A DNA stretch of 64,000 nucleotides, from positions 1 through 64,000 of the forward strand of contig JADGDX010000005.1 in assembly GCA_016744675.1 (NCBI GenBank), in the 5' to 3' direction. Under the pieces are notes generated by a model. It worked only from the letters and a program-made list of their open reading frames with translations. It searched no databases and was not told the DNA's origin. Positions 10,515 to 20,122 of the stretch are shown here, piece after piece. The position numbers were made by a program, and so were the translations under genes. Within the stretch, counting starts at the first letter, position 1. The number at the start of each line of letters is the position of its first letter. This DNA comes from Desulfuromusa sp. Lineage in GTDB: Bacteria; Desulfobacterota; Desulfuromonadia; Desulfuromonadales; Geopsychrobacteraceae.

Positions 10515-11456
10515 TTAAGACACGATGTGACGCCAGTCGACGTACTCAATATCATCCGGTGAAGTAAACATTGCTCCATCGACCCTTGCGAAATAGTCCT
10601 TGTGGGAGCATCCCTTGCAGCCAAATCTCGCTTCAACACACCAATTGGCACCATCATTCCACTTACGGCTTGGACAGATTTTCCGATGCGTAATGGTCCC
10701 TTTGCAACCAACTTCAAAGAGGCAACCATCATCTCCGGGATATTTTGCAAATTTGCGGGCTTCGTAAAGCCCTCTGAAAGGACAGTGGTCGTGAATCAAA
10801 TCTGAGTAAAAACGAATTGGAGAGAGGTCGGCATTCCGCTTGGGAACCTGCCCTGTTGCGACAATGTCCAGAACCGTCCCGACAATCTCAGCTGGGTGAA
10901 CTGAACAACCAGGAAGCGTAATGACTTTCTGTTCAATTTTTGCATCATCCCAGTGACAGTATTCTTTTAGAAATTTAGGTATCGGAGTGGCCCCAGTTGT
11001 GTTTCCGGCTGCAGCAGAAATCCCCCCAAAGGTCGCACAGGTTCCCGCACAGATAATCAATCCTGCCGATTCAAAAACTTTTTTACTAAATTCTGCAGCA
11101 GTCTGTCCAAAAGTGAGCGCAGTCATTTTGTTCTTAAGTGGGATAGATCCCTCTGTGACGATGACATGTCCCCCATCCTCAATCACTTGATCCCAGATCG
11201 CGTGATACTCTTTCCCTGATGCAAATGAGATGTTTGGATGGGCTACGACATTGACAATTTCGGTTAGAAACTGCAGTAGATCCCCTGAGTTCAAAAAGCT
11301 TGTACTGCAACCGGTACAGTCTTGGTTTTGTAGCCATGCAACTTTAGGTCTTTGGCTAGCAGGGATATTTAATAGTGCTTCAACCTGCTTGACAGGGACA
11401 GCCATGCCAGCGAGCAAAACACTTGCAACTTTTAAAAATTCTCTACGATCCATCAT
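10515..11456 (-). CDS. [NiFe] hydrogenase small subunit (Tat-exported)
   Basis: DRREFLKVASVLLAG twin-arginine signal, DCTGCSTS, LPGCSVHP, Fe-S cysteines. Confidence 0.95.
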   Translation of the reverse strand: MMDRREFLKVASVLLAGMAVPVKQVEALLNIPASQRPKVAWLQNQDCTGCSTSFLNSGDLLQFLTEIVNVVAHPNISFASGKEYHAIWDQVIEDGGHVIVTEGSIPLKNKMTALTFGQTAAEFSKKVFESAGLIICAGTCATFGGISAAAGNTTGATPIPKFLKEYCHWDDAKIEQKVITLPGCSVHPAEIVGTVLDIVATGQVPKRNADLSPIRFYSDLIHDHCPFRGLYEARKFAKYPGDDGCLFEVGCKGTITHRKICPSRKWNDGANWCVEARFGCKGCSHKDYFARVDGAMFTSPDDIEYVDWRHIVS

Positions 11457-11467
11457 CAAAGTCTCTC

Positions 11468-12901
11468 CTAGTGAATTGAACAGGCCATGCAAGGGTCAAA
11501 ACTGTGCGTTGTTCGAATGACCTCAAGATTGGTCTCTTGACCTCTGAAAGTCGTGGGAAGACCTTTCATTGCCGCTTCAGCTGGGCCACCTAAGGGTGAG
11601 AAATTCCATGTTGAAGGGACAATCAGATTGGCTTCCTGAATCTCTCCATTTTTGATGCGATAATAGTGCATAAGTGCCCCACGAGCAGCGATGCCATGCC
11701 CCCAAGATTCACCAGTGATATCTTGATTTGGATTCCATGCTTTGATGAATGGTTCGTTGATGTTTTTCAGCAGGTGATCGATAACAGATTCGCAGTATTC
11801 TAATAGATTCAAGCACTCGACTCCGCGAGCCAGAAGACGTCCCATATTAGATGACCCAAGGCGCCCCCCAAGGCTGGAAACGATATCAGCAAAGCGCTTA
11901 TCTTTGTTGACGACCAGTCTGGCGAGGGGTCCTACCTCCGCGGTATTCCCGTTGTAACGCGGCGCTTTAACAAAAGTATAGGCTCCAGGCTTGTCGGTAT
12001 CGTACTCACCACTTGAGGTGTAATAGGACTTTTCAGTCATCTCTGTGATACTGTTTTGAGATAAGGTTTGATGCCGGCCACCCATGATGACCCCGGCCTT
12101 AAACATCGGAGTTTCGTCAGGTTGGTAGCAACTGTTAACCGCCAAGAAATTACCACCTGCGTTTCCCAAATCAAAGTGTTCTGGAAAATTTTTAGCAATG
12201 GCCAGAGCATCACCAAGGAGAGTCCCTTCGACAAAACCTCTGACCTGACTGAGCGTTGATGACAGGTTAATCAGTTTTTCTGAGGTAATATCTGTTGTCA
12301 CACCCGCTGGGGTGATGGAGTGAGGATGCGGTGCTTTGCTACCACAAAGAGCGATCGCGTTGTGTGATTTCTGTATATACCCTAACGCATCGAGGTAGTG
12401 AGCAAGCAGAGTCTCGCAGGTTTTTTTATCTTCTATATAACGACCTGTTGGATACTTATGAACGATTCCAAAGGTGTTGTTTTTAACCGCATTTATTACG
12501 GACCGCACCTTGGCATTACTCCCGCTATAGTCAGCAGCTTTCATAACGTCAAACCAGTCTGGGCCGGTCAAAAAATAGGTGTGTAATATATGATCGGCAA
12601 TCATATGGGTGGCAACTGTCAATTCGCGCATCAGTCTGCCATTTGCAGTTGGAATAATTTGTGCTGTTTTTTCCAACGCCTTGTTCGCAGCCTCAGCATG
12701 AACATGCCAACAGACACCACAAACTCTCGAGACCGCAATTGTCGCATCCATCCAACGCCTACCAACGAGGAACCCTTCAAAACCACGTGCCATAGTTCCA
12801 CGAACTTTTGCATCAACAACATGACCATTTTCAACTGTGGTGATGACCTCTTGATGACCTTCAATACGCGTCACAGGGTCAATAACAATCTTCTTTCCCA
12901 T
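11468..12901 (-). CDS. [NiFe] hydrogenase large subunit
   Basis: DPVTRIEGH, SRVCGVCWHVH, C-terminal DPCMACSIH followed directly by TAG. Confidence 0.96.
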   Translation of the reverse strand: MGKKIVIDPVTRIEGHQEVITTVENGHVVDAKVRGTMARGFEGFLVGRRWMDATIAVSRVCGVCWHVHAEAANKALEKTAQIIPTANGRLMRELTVATHMIADHILHTYFLTGPDWFDVMKAADYSGSNAKVRSVINAVKNNTFGIVHKYPTGRYIEDKKTCETLLAHYLDALGYIQKSHNAIALCGSKAPHPHSITPAGVTTDITSEKLINLSSTLSQVRGFVEGTLLGDALAIAKNFPEHFDLGNAGGNFLAVNSCYQPDETPMFKAGVIMGGRHQTLSQNSITEMTEKSYYTSSGEYDTDKPGAYTFVKAPRYNGNTAEVGPLARLVVNKDKRFADIVSSLGGRLGSSNMGRLLARGVECLNLLEYCESVIDHLLKNINEPFIKAWNPNQDITGESWGHGIAARGALMHYYRIKNGEIQEANLIVPSTWNFSPLGGPAEAAMKGLPTTFRGQETNLEVIRTTHSFDPCMACSIH

Positions 12902-13550
12902 CTGCTCTCCTTTACTTAGCCTCTCCATCACACCCAGTTTTCAGAATCGAGGTAAACTCAATCTCAAAACATGGTGAAAAAAGATACATTAAATAACACC
13001 AACCTGTCAACACTCACCATCAATTTATTACTGATACATTACTATTCTTGATCTAACCATCTAAAAAATAGAACAATTTTTTATCGGTGATTGTGATGAG
13101 GATATATTTAACAGGTATTTTCATCGTGCGGGGAACGTGTGGTTGAATAAAAATTGGTATTTGAGTAATTTACATAGCATGGACATGAATACTCTTCTTA
13201 CCAATATCTATCCACTCCCACCTCCAACTCAAGCAAGTGCATTCGTCGTAATTTTACTTTTAATTTACTTTCAAACCGTGGGGCCCATCGTCACTAGAAC
13301 AGAAGAGACATTGGCCTCTCCCCAAATTCATTCACGAATAAAACTGCCCACGCAACAGCTCCGTAAATATTGCATCGATTTTTTAGAAGCCAAGAAGTCA
13401 GGTGTCGCCTTAAAATCCCGCATGCTTCGGGGGTGACTTTTATTCATCATAGGAGCTTTTTTAGCCATGGTATTTGTGAAAAATTCGCCAAAGAAAAGTA
13501 TGACTATATAAAGCCAGAATATAGCCGACCCACCAAAGAACCCATACAGA

Positions 13551-13588
13551 CAAAAAGCCTCTTCCTATTTTCCGAAAGAGACTTTTTG
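13551..13588. terminator. Hairpin terminator beside the degenerate tRNA-Lys-like sequence
   Basis: CAAAAAGcCTCTT..AAAGAGaCTTTTTG. Confidence 0.65.
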
Positions 13589-13597
13589 TTTATTTTG

Positions 13598-13672
13598 TAT
13601 CCCAAGGGGATTTCGACTCCACGACCATATGATTAAAAGTCGATTGAGACCTTTTCTAGTTCCCGTCTCACC
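13598..13672 (-). pseudogene. Degenerate tRNA-Lys-like relic
   Basis: ACGACCATaTGATTAAAAGTCgattG versus ACGACCATCTGATTAAAAGTCAGATG of intact tRNA-Lys at 28111-28186; T-arm-like TTCGACTCC. Confidence 0.6.
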
Positions 13673-13731
13673 TACAAACTCTCGTTAATAATGAGAAGTA
13701 CCGACTCAGTACGGTCGTAACTGTCGGACTC

Positions 13732-14577
13732 TCACTGAGTTTCATTGACGACAATGACTTTTCTGTGAGGAAATGGTATTTCGATATTCGCCTCATCTAG
13801 GGCTTTCTTAATTTGCTCAGGGACAGAATAACGAATAGCGAAATAATGTTGTCCATCACAGTATGGCCGAACTATAAAATCCACCGAACTGTTGTTTAAG
13901 GTTTCAACCTCCACAAAAGGAGGAGGATCACTGAGGACGTGCGGGTGTCCCTCTAGCACCTTATCGATAACCTTCCGAGCATCATCAATGCTTTCACCAT
14001 ATGCAATACCAAAGCTCATATCGACACCACGAACGGCATGGTGAGAATGGTTAACGATTTGCTCACCCCATATTTTCCCGTTTGGAATAATGATTTGCTG
14101 ATTATCAAAAGTTTGCAAAACAGTCGTAAACATATCGATTTCAGTGACCTTACCAAACTTTCCCGCCACTTCAACAAAATCATTCACCTTATAGGGCCGG
14201 AAGATCAACAGCATCACACCCGCCGCAAGATTGGTGAGCGTTCCTTGAAGCGCCAATCCGACGGCCAGACCAGCAGCGCCTAAAAGAGCGATGATAGAGG
14301 CGGTTTGCACCCCAAAGCGATTTAAGACAGCAATTCCAACAAACGCCAGAATTGTATAACGTGCGAGGCTGCCAAAGAACCTAAACAGGGTATCGTCAAG
14401 CTGTGCGTGTTTATTCGCTATCCCGACAACAGCGCGATAAACCCTACCTGCGACCCAACTCCCAATAATCAGGATAATCAGAGCCAGAAAAATGTTAGTG
14501 GCCCAATCCAGTGCGGTCGGTAAATATTGGTTTATATCAAGTTTCTCAAACAATTCTGACATGCTCCACCTCCTCAA
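13732..14577 (-). CDS. Small-conductance mechanosensitive channel (MscS family)
   Basis: GLAVGLALQGTLTNLAAGVMLLIFRPYKVNDFVEV pore/beta-domain signature. Confidence 0.92.
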   Translation of the reverse strand: MRRWSMSELFEKLDINQYLPTALDWATNIFLALIILIIGSWVAGRVYRAVVGIANKHAQLDDTLFRFFGSLARYTILAFVGIAVLNRFGVQTASIIALLGAAGLAVGLALQGTLTNLAAGVMLLIFRPYKVNDFVEVAGKFGKVTEIDMFTTVLQTFDNQQIIIPNGKIWGEQIVNHSHHAVRGVDMSFGIAYGESIDDARKVIDKVLEGHPHVLSDPPPFVEVETLNNSSVDFIVRPYCDGQHYFAIRYSVPEQIKKALDEANIEIPFPHRKVIVVNETQ

Positions 14578-14725
14578 TTAATAAACGATTAAAAGATAGT
14601 GATATCTTATCACAATCATAACAAAAGATTCTGATAACTCCTGTAAATCCGTTGATTCCTTTTCATTGCCCAACACCTCCTCATAAGCCGGTGAAATTGA
14701 ACTCCAGAAATCCCTTCCGCATTGT

Positions 14726-15934
14726 CTAGTTGTTCAGCAAAGAAAGCTCAAATGGAAAAGAAACCGACAATTGAAAGTCAGTCGCATCGCGTGTCAGACC
14801 GATAGACAGGTCTATGTCCATAGCGTAAGAATCACTCTTCGCTCTCGATAAACCGATACCAAAAGTTGATGTCGTTTGATCAGAACCATAAATATCCTGG
14901 TTGTTGATTTCCGTTTCCAAACTGTAATTAAAACTGTAATTAAAGCTCAATGACGTATCAAGATTAAGCGATAGAGCCATGCCAAGATTGCCCCCAAAAC
15001 TCTCACCGGGGCGGATAGCACCAATCGACTTATTGGATTTTGGAGTGTAGGTTGCAGACAGCCCACCAAAAACAACAATAGGATCAGCAACAGCGATACT
15101 CGTCATCGACACACCCCATGTTTCAAATCCGGTGCCAAATGATGGTTTATCAGTATCTTCTTGTCGATAAGGATCATCTCCGGAGGTGGATTTCCAATTG
15201 AGGGCAATGACGGTGTCCGGCCAAAAGGTTGACCCGTTAATCAGTTGATAACTTAGCCCTAGCGAGATATCACCCAAGCCATTTGTTTCATGAGCGACAT
15301 GAGTTCCGTCATCTCTAAAAGAGCGCTTTCTCTCATAACCGAATGGAAAAGTAAGGTCGAGTTGAGTCTCCCATGGCAAGCCCAGGCGGAAGGTATGATT
15401 ACTCGTCATGATGTCACGCCTAACCTTCTCCGCAACAATATCCCCTATGACCAGAACCGGATACACGGTAAATCCATCAACAACAATAGAATCATACGAC
15501 GCATGAGCGTAAGAAAAGCTCAAATCATAAGTAAGCCGATACGGCGCAAGAAGCATCCCCCCCTGTCTGCTTAATCTCTGTTCAAAAGCTTCCTCTATCA
15601 GTTGATAATTCTCTTCGCCCTCTTGCTGAAGTCTTAATTTTTCCTCAGCACTGGCCACAGAAAGCGTATTCTCAGAGGTTTCAATTGAAGGTTCTTCTTC
15701 ATGGGCATCAACAGCGACGGCGCGTTCCAACTGCTCAATCCGTCGAATCAGATTTTTCATCGCCAAGTCACGCACCCGATCCGCTTCTTTTAGGCGAATT
15801 ATTTCGAGTTGCCACTCCTGATAAGTTTTAACTGATACCGATTCAGGTAGCTGTCCATCATCCTGAGCCCAACTTGGGCTACAGACAAATGAAATGAGGA
15901 GAACGACGATCAGAACAATTAATCGACAGATCAT
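14726..15934 (-). CDS. Outer-membrane beta-barrel protein with N-terminal coiled coil (FapF-like position and architecture)
   Basis: Signal peptide, predicted coiled coil (EWQLEIIRLKEADRVRDLAMKNLIRRIEQLERAV), alternating beta-strand C-terminal part. Confidence 0.65.
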   Translation of the reverse strand: MICRLIVLIVVLLISFVCSPSWAQDDGQLPESVSVKTYQEWQLEIIRLKEADRVRDLAMKNLIRRIEQLERAVAVDAHEEEPSIETSENTLSVASAEEKLRLQQEGEENYQLIEEAFEQRLSRQGGMLLAPYRLTYDLSFSYAHASYDSIVVDGFTVYPVLVIGDIVAEKVRRDIMTSNHTFRLGLPWETQLDLTFPFGYERKRSFRDDGTHVAHETNGLGDISLGLSYQLINGSTFWPDTVIALNWKSTSGDDPYRQEDTDKPSFGTGFETWGVSMTSIAVADPIVVFGGLSATYTPKSNKSIGAIRPGESFGGNLGMALSLNLDTSLSFNYSFNYSLETEINNQDIYGSDQTTSTFGIGLSRAKSDSYAMDIDLSIGLTRDATDFQLSVSFPFELSLLNN

Positions 15935-15935
15935 A

Positions 15936-16691
15936 TCAAGGCGTCACTGTGGACATTCGTCTGGTAAGGGGTTGACTCGGCATACGATTGAGTATTCGGT
16001 TTCCATAGTTGTAATCCGGGATAGCCATTTCCATCATTTCTGGAGAAAGTGGACTTCTGGTCTCAGCTGAGAGCTGCTTGACCATAAGAGCTTTTTCTTT
16101 CGTCGTAACAGTATAGAAAGCGATCCGACTTTTCCACATCTTTTCAAAACGATCGGCAGATAGAGATATATTTCCAAAGGCAGGATCACCCAGCATCACA
16201 TGTCCACCAACCCGCTTTCGGAAGATAACAAAGTGATCGAAATCACCAATGCGGATAGGCAGAATCGCAGGAAGACCAAAAAGTCCCAAGTCATCAAGTG
16301 TCATATCTCCGTAACCGATCCCCTCCAAACCAACAGCGCGGACAAAACGCTTTAGGTCGTAGAGAGAAAAGCCACCGCGCTCCCTGACAAGAACAGGATC
16401 ACTGTTCTTTAGGATCGTTAAGGTCACAGCCATTTCGGAGAACTGTCGATCGTGGTGATAAATAAGAAGGGTCGATAGAGCTGCAGCGCCACAGCTCATA
16501 TCCCAGCCTTGACGCGTTAAATTCTTCCAGCGCAACTCAGCCATACTCTGAACCGTTGAGCTAAAGCGATAGCCACCGCTCCGCACGCCTATTCGACTTT
16601 CTGAATAGACCGGTGTTGTGCAAATAAAAAATAGGCTGGTCATAAACAGCAGTAAAAACAATCTATGACCTGTCGCCAAAAAAGCTATCAC
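15936..16691 (-). CDS. Secreted C39-family-like cysteine peptidase (FapD-like)
   Basis: Signal peptide; QGWDMSCGAAALSTLL Cys motif, DHFVIF His, LGDPAFGN Asp. Confidence 0.82.
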   Translation of the reverse strand: MIAFLATGHRLFLLLFMTSLFFICTTPVYSESRIGVRSGGYRFSSTVQSMAELRWKNLTRQGWDMSCGAAALSTLLIYHHDRQFSEMAVTLTILKNSDPVLVRERGGFSLYDLKRFVRAVGLEGIGYGDMTLDDLGLFGLPAILPIRIGDFDHFVIFRKRVGGHVMLGDPAFGNISLSADRFEKMWKSRIAFYTVTTKEKALMVKQLSAETRSPLSPEMMEMAIPDYNYGNRILNRMPSQPLTRRMSTVTP

Positions 16692-16699
16692 GATGAGTG

Positions 16700-17101
16700 C
16701 TAATCAGATAATAGGTGATTTAATTGATTGATACTGCCAATGCTTGAATTCACAGTCACATTTAGATTCAAAAGTATCTGTACGGGTGAATTCACCGCAT
16801 TAACATTAATCAGTGAACTCAAGTTAGACTGGGCATTGTCCATAAGTTGCAGACTTCCCTGAGTGTTATAATTAGCAATAGGGACAACGAGGATCTCACC
16901 ATCGACTTCACCATTTTTACCGCTGTAACGAAATGGAATCCGCGTCAATGCTTCCGTACTTGAAGAGCTCGCGTCAACACTACCAGCAGTGACGGCTGTG
17001 AGCTGTTGATCTGTTAACTCTGAGAAAGCCCACACATTTCCAGGGCTGACACAGGTCAAAAGAAATCCAAGAAGAATCACACCAAACTTTATTTTATTCA
17101 T
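16700..17101 (-). CDS. Small secreted protein with double-glycine-like site
   Basis: Signal peptide then FSELTDQQLTAVTAGSVD; C-terminal NAQSNLSSLINVNAVNSPVQ module. Confidence 0.6.
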   Translation of the reverse strand: MNKIKFGVILLGFLLTCVSPGNVWAFSELTDQQLTAVTAGSVDASSSSTEALTRIPFRYSGKNGEVDGEILVVPIANYNTQGSLQLMDNAQSNLSSLINVNAVNSPVQILLNLNVTVNSSIGSINQLNHLLSD

Positions 17102-17117
17102 ATGAACTCCAGACACA

Positions 17118-18680
17118 TCACATCTGCTGATTGAAACTATTCACTTGAGTTGTCGAGGTTCGTACCGATACAGGTGAAGCCCGAAAAGTCGGCATCCGAC
17201 TAATATTTAGTGCATTTGCCGCAACCGAGGAGACAGCATTAACTCCATTAATGACTTGCATATTCTTTTGCGCACTGTCGCTAAGAACGACATTGTTACT
17301 ACTATCGACCGACAGAGAACCATCACTCAGCGCAAGCAATTCGGCCTCGGCACCAGTCATCTGACCACCAGTGATGCTGCTATGGACATAAGAGTCATTG
17401 AATGAACTCTCGGCAACATCAGAAGCATCAATTATTTTTTCAGTATTATTCCCCAGGTTATGAATTTCGTTAATTGAATCATCCACGTACCCAGGAACCA
17501 TCGCAAAGGGGTCTATCTGTATATCTAACAAAGTGAAATCGATATCTAAATCGACCAGATCGACAGACTCATCCAAAAGAGTTGCTTTATCAAGATTGAG
17601 GACTGTCTTAGATAAATCAATAACCAGTTTGGTGTAAGCCGTAAGTTCGAAATCGAGATTTCCATTAACCGTGAAGTGACCGCTGTCACCAAGCGTAAGG
17701 TTACCATCACCGTTAAGAGCAAACCCGGCGCCAAGATTCAATTCATCAAGCTGAAGCCCCATGCCAGGGAGCGTAATATCTATCTGAGTTGGTACATCGC
17801 CTATCGAACCATGATCCCAATCAGGAAAGATAAGTAAATCGGTCGTTCCAAAGTCGAGCATTGGGGGAGTCAAAAGTGCTCCTAAGAGTAAATTGCCATC
17901 ATGGGAGTCCAGACTATTAATTTCTAGCCCTAAGCTCGAAAACGTTGTACCAGAATAACCTGCGAAACCAAGATATGGACCATATTGCTGTGCTTCTATT
18001 ATTTCTATCGGCAAGGCATCTGTAGCGATCATTTCGAGAGAAGTAAAATGATCGCCGACCTTAGTATAACTTTCAATGAAGTCCCTGCGCTGCAGATCAC
18101 TCCAATTCTGTTGATCAATCAGTGAATAAGCAGAATAATCATAACTCTCGCTGCCAAAATGGCTTTCGACCGTCTCTTCATAGCGGTAACCTGCTATCGA
18201 GGTCGATAGGCTTCCCTGCGCACGATGGAGTTGATTCAAATCATTCCCCTGATTAATCTCTATTTCATCGAGCGTATCACTAAGAGACAACGAACTTGCG
18301 TCAAAAATATTTTCAGTTGAGATCGCGTCGCTTGAAAGAAGGTTCTCTAAATTTAGTGTGACGGCACCTTGTTGAGACCTCCCGTGAAGAAGAAGAACCC
18401 GTTTTCGATCATGATTGATTGATCCTTGCAATATGGCAAAGAGCGACGGAGTGTTATCCATGCCATCGATAGTCTGACCGCCCTGCATAGGGTTATATAC
18501 AGAATCATTGGTTTGGGGTTGTTGCTGTTCTTGTGGTAAAGACTGCCCTTCCAAGGGCAGATCAACGCCACCACCGCTAATCCCAGCAAGAGCGGCATCA
18601 GACAGAGATATTGCTGCTCCAGCAATATTTGTATTCAAGAGCAGCAGAACAATTCCTGTTGTGAGAATAAAGCGCTTCAT
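17118..18680 (-). CDS. Large secreted protein, candidate surface/fibre subunit
   Basis: Signal peptide then ISLSDAALAGISGGGVD; C-terminal LSDSAQKNMQVINGVNAVSSVAANALNISR. Confidence 0.6.
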   Translation of the reverse strand: MKRFILTTGIVLLLLNTNIAGAAISLSDAALAGISGGGVDLPLEGQSLPQEQQQPQTNDSVYNPMQGGQTIDGMDNTPSLFAILQGSINHDRKRVLLLHGRSQQGAVTLNLENLLSSDAISTENIFDASSLSLSDTLDEIEINQGNDLNQLHRAQGSLSTSIAGYRYEETVESHFGSESYDYSAYSLIDQQNWSDLQRRDFIESYTKVGDHFTSLEMIATDALPIEIIEAQQYGPYLGFAGYSGTTFSSLGLEINSLDSHDGNLLLGALLTPPMLDFGTTDLLIFPDWDHGSIGDVPTQIDITLPGMGLQLDELNLGAGFALNGDGNLTLGDSGHFTVNGNLDFELTAYTKLVIDLSKTVLNLDKATLLDESVDLVDLDIDFTLLDIQIDPFAMVPGYVDDSINEIHNLGNNTEKIIDASDVAESSFNDSYVHSSITGGQMTGAEAELLALSDGSLSVDSSNNVVLSDSAQKNMQVINGVNAVSSVAANALNISRMPTFRASPVSVRTSTTQVNSFNQQM

Positions 18681-18740
18681 TTTATTCCAACACTTTTCAG
18701 ATCCGCACATGCCAGAGAATAACAATTATCCTGACAATGC

Positions 18741-19997
18741 TTATTGACCATGGTGGACAGCATTAAATTGATTAAGGACTAATTTGGAACCGTATCCATC
18801 AAATCCTGTAGTTCTAGAGATGTTTGTCGTATTTGCCACATTACTGCCAATCGCATTGACAATATCCATACCCTTAATATCTTTTTGGGCAGAATCGGAC
18901 AACTCAAGTTCAACATCTGAACTGAGTTCAAGCGCAGAGTTATCGATGACAATATATTCTGCAGAAGCATTTTCCAACTCAAAGGCTGATCGGTAGATAC
19001 TCGTTTGTATGTCTGAATAAGACGATTGCCCCGACTGGTGGTTTTCGACAATGTTGAGGCTCGAATTATCAGTCTTCGTACTGACAAATTCATTTGAGAC
19101 ACTGGAACTACTGCAAGAGCCCATAACCACTGCGCAACCAGTGCCATCGATATCAATTTCCATCTTCGGCAACTCAAACTGAGAAATCAGAGAAATGCTA
19201 CCAGAACCATTTATGCTGGCAGATGCTTCCGTTTCTCCAAGATTGGTCCCAAACACCGGTTCAATAAGATCCTCATCACCTATCCCGATGCCGGCATCAA
19301 CTGATATACCTCCACCGAGCACCAGAGCGATATCAGCGGAACCGCCATCTATTACGGTCTCAGAGTTACCAGCCACGGCAATACCCTGTCCGAGATTACC
19401 CTCAAAATAGAGGCTATCTCCGACGTTAAACTTGATACCGGTATCAACCTCAGAGGAACTGACGGTCGTGGCGATTCGAGTTTCTTCGAATTGATTGGTT
19501 TGACTATTGACATTAACGATCTTGTTGACGAAATCATCACTTCCAGATTTATTTGAAATGTCGGCTTGATCAGCTTCCGACCTCACATAACCTGACAACG
19601 TAGCAGAACTGAGCTGTTCCTGAGTCACCTGATTAGCCTGATTAAACTCAATTTCCGTTTGAAACTCACTTGCCCCAGAAGCAACAATTGAGTTTCCATC
19701 CCAAACATTGACGGTATTAGCAACTGCGGTTTGAGCACTATTGACAACATTAAGGCCCTGAGTCGCCTGTTGTGCTTCATCGTTCAAATTGAGACTATCT
19801 GCTCGCTTAATCACAGCGACAGAACTGTTTCCAACAATGACTCCGCCACCCTCTGTCCCATTGCCCGCAGTCACCTCGTCCATAGCGCGGTCATTAAGTG
19901 CAACGGGTGCACCTTCAGCAGGGGCAACACAACATAACAATCCGCTCCAAAGCAGAACAATGGCACTCAACACGATTTGTATATTTTTAGTTGCCAT
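18741..19997 (-). CDS. Large secreted protein, candidate surface/fibre subunit (paralogue of 20123-21388)
   Basis: Signal peptide then VALNDRAMDEVTAGNG; two SAQ/VVN/VAN modules; GTGCAVVMGSC. Confidence 0.62.
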   Translation of the reverse strand: MATKNIQIVLSAIVLLWSGLLCCVAPAEGAPVALNDRAMDEVTAGNGTEGGGVIVGNSSVAVIKRADSLNLNDEAQQATQGLNVVNSAQTAVANTVNVWDGNSIVASGASEFQTEIEFNQANQVTQEQLSSATLSGYVRSEADQADISNKSGSDDFVNKIVNVNSQTNQFEETRIATTVSSSEVDTGIKFNVGDSLYFEGNLGQGIAVAGNSETVIDGGSADIALVLGGGISVDAGIGIGDEDLIEPVFGTNLGETEASASINGSGSISLISQFELPKMEIDIDGTGCAVVMGSCSSSSVSNEFVSTKTDNSSLNIVENHQSGQSSYSDIQTSIYRSAFELENASAEYIVIDNSALELSSDVELELSDSAQKDIKGMDIVNAIGSNVANTTNISRTTGFDGYGSKLVLNQFNAVHHGQ

Positions 19998-20122
19998 AAC
20001 CACCCGCATTAATCGGTCGTCGGTAATTTCCCAACGACAAATGACAGAGTGAACAAATCCACCAGATCGTGGCTGCCCGCTTTAAAACAGGTCAGCCACG
20101 ACTGAACCGATCAACTTAAAGC

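Noticed and set aside
11468-12901. Possible selenocysteine (NiFeSe) hydrogenase
   Set aside because: The C-terminal ligand motif is DPCMAC with TGC/TGT cysteines; no in-frame TGA at the ligand position
13137-13436. 99-aa ORF between the hydrogenase operon and the tRNA-Lys relic
   Set aside because: No recognisable domain; low-confidence, may be decayed sequence
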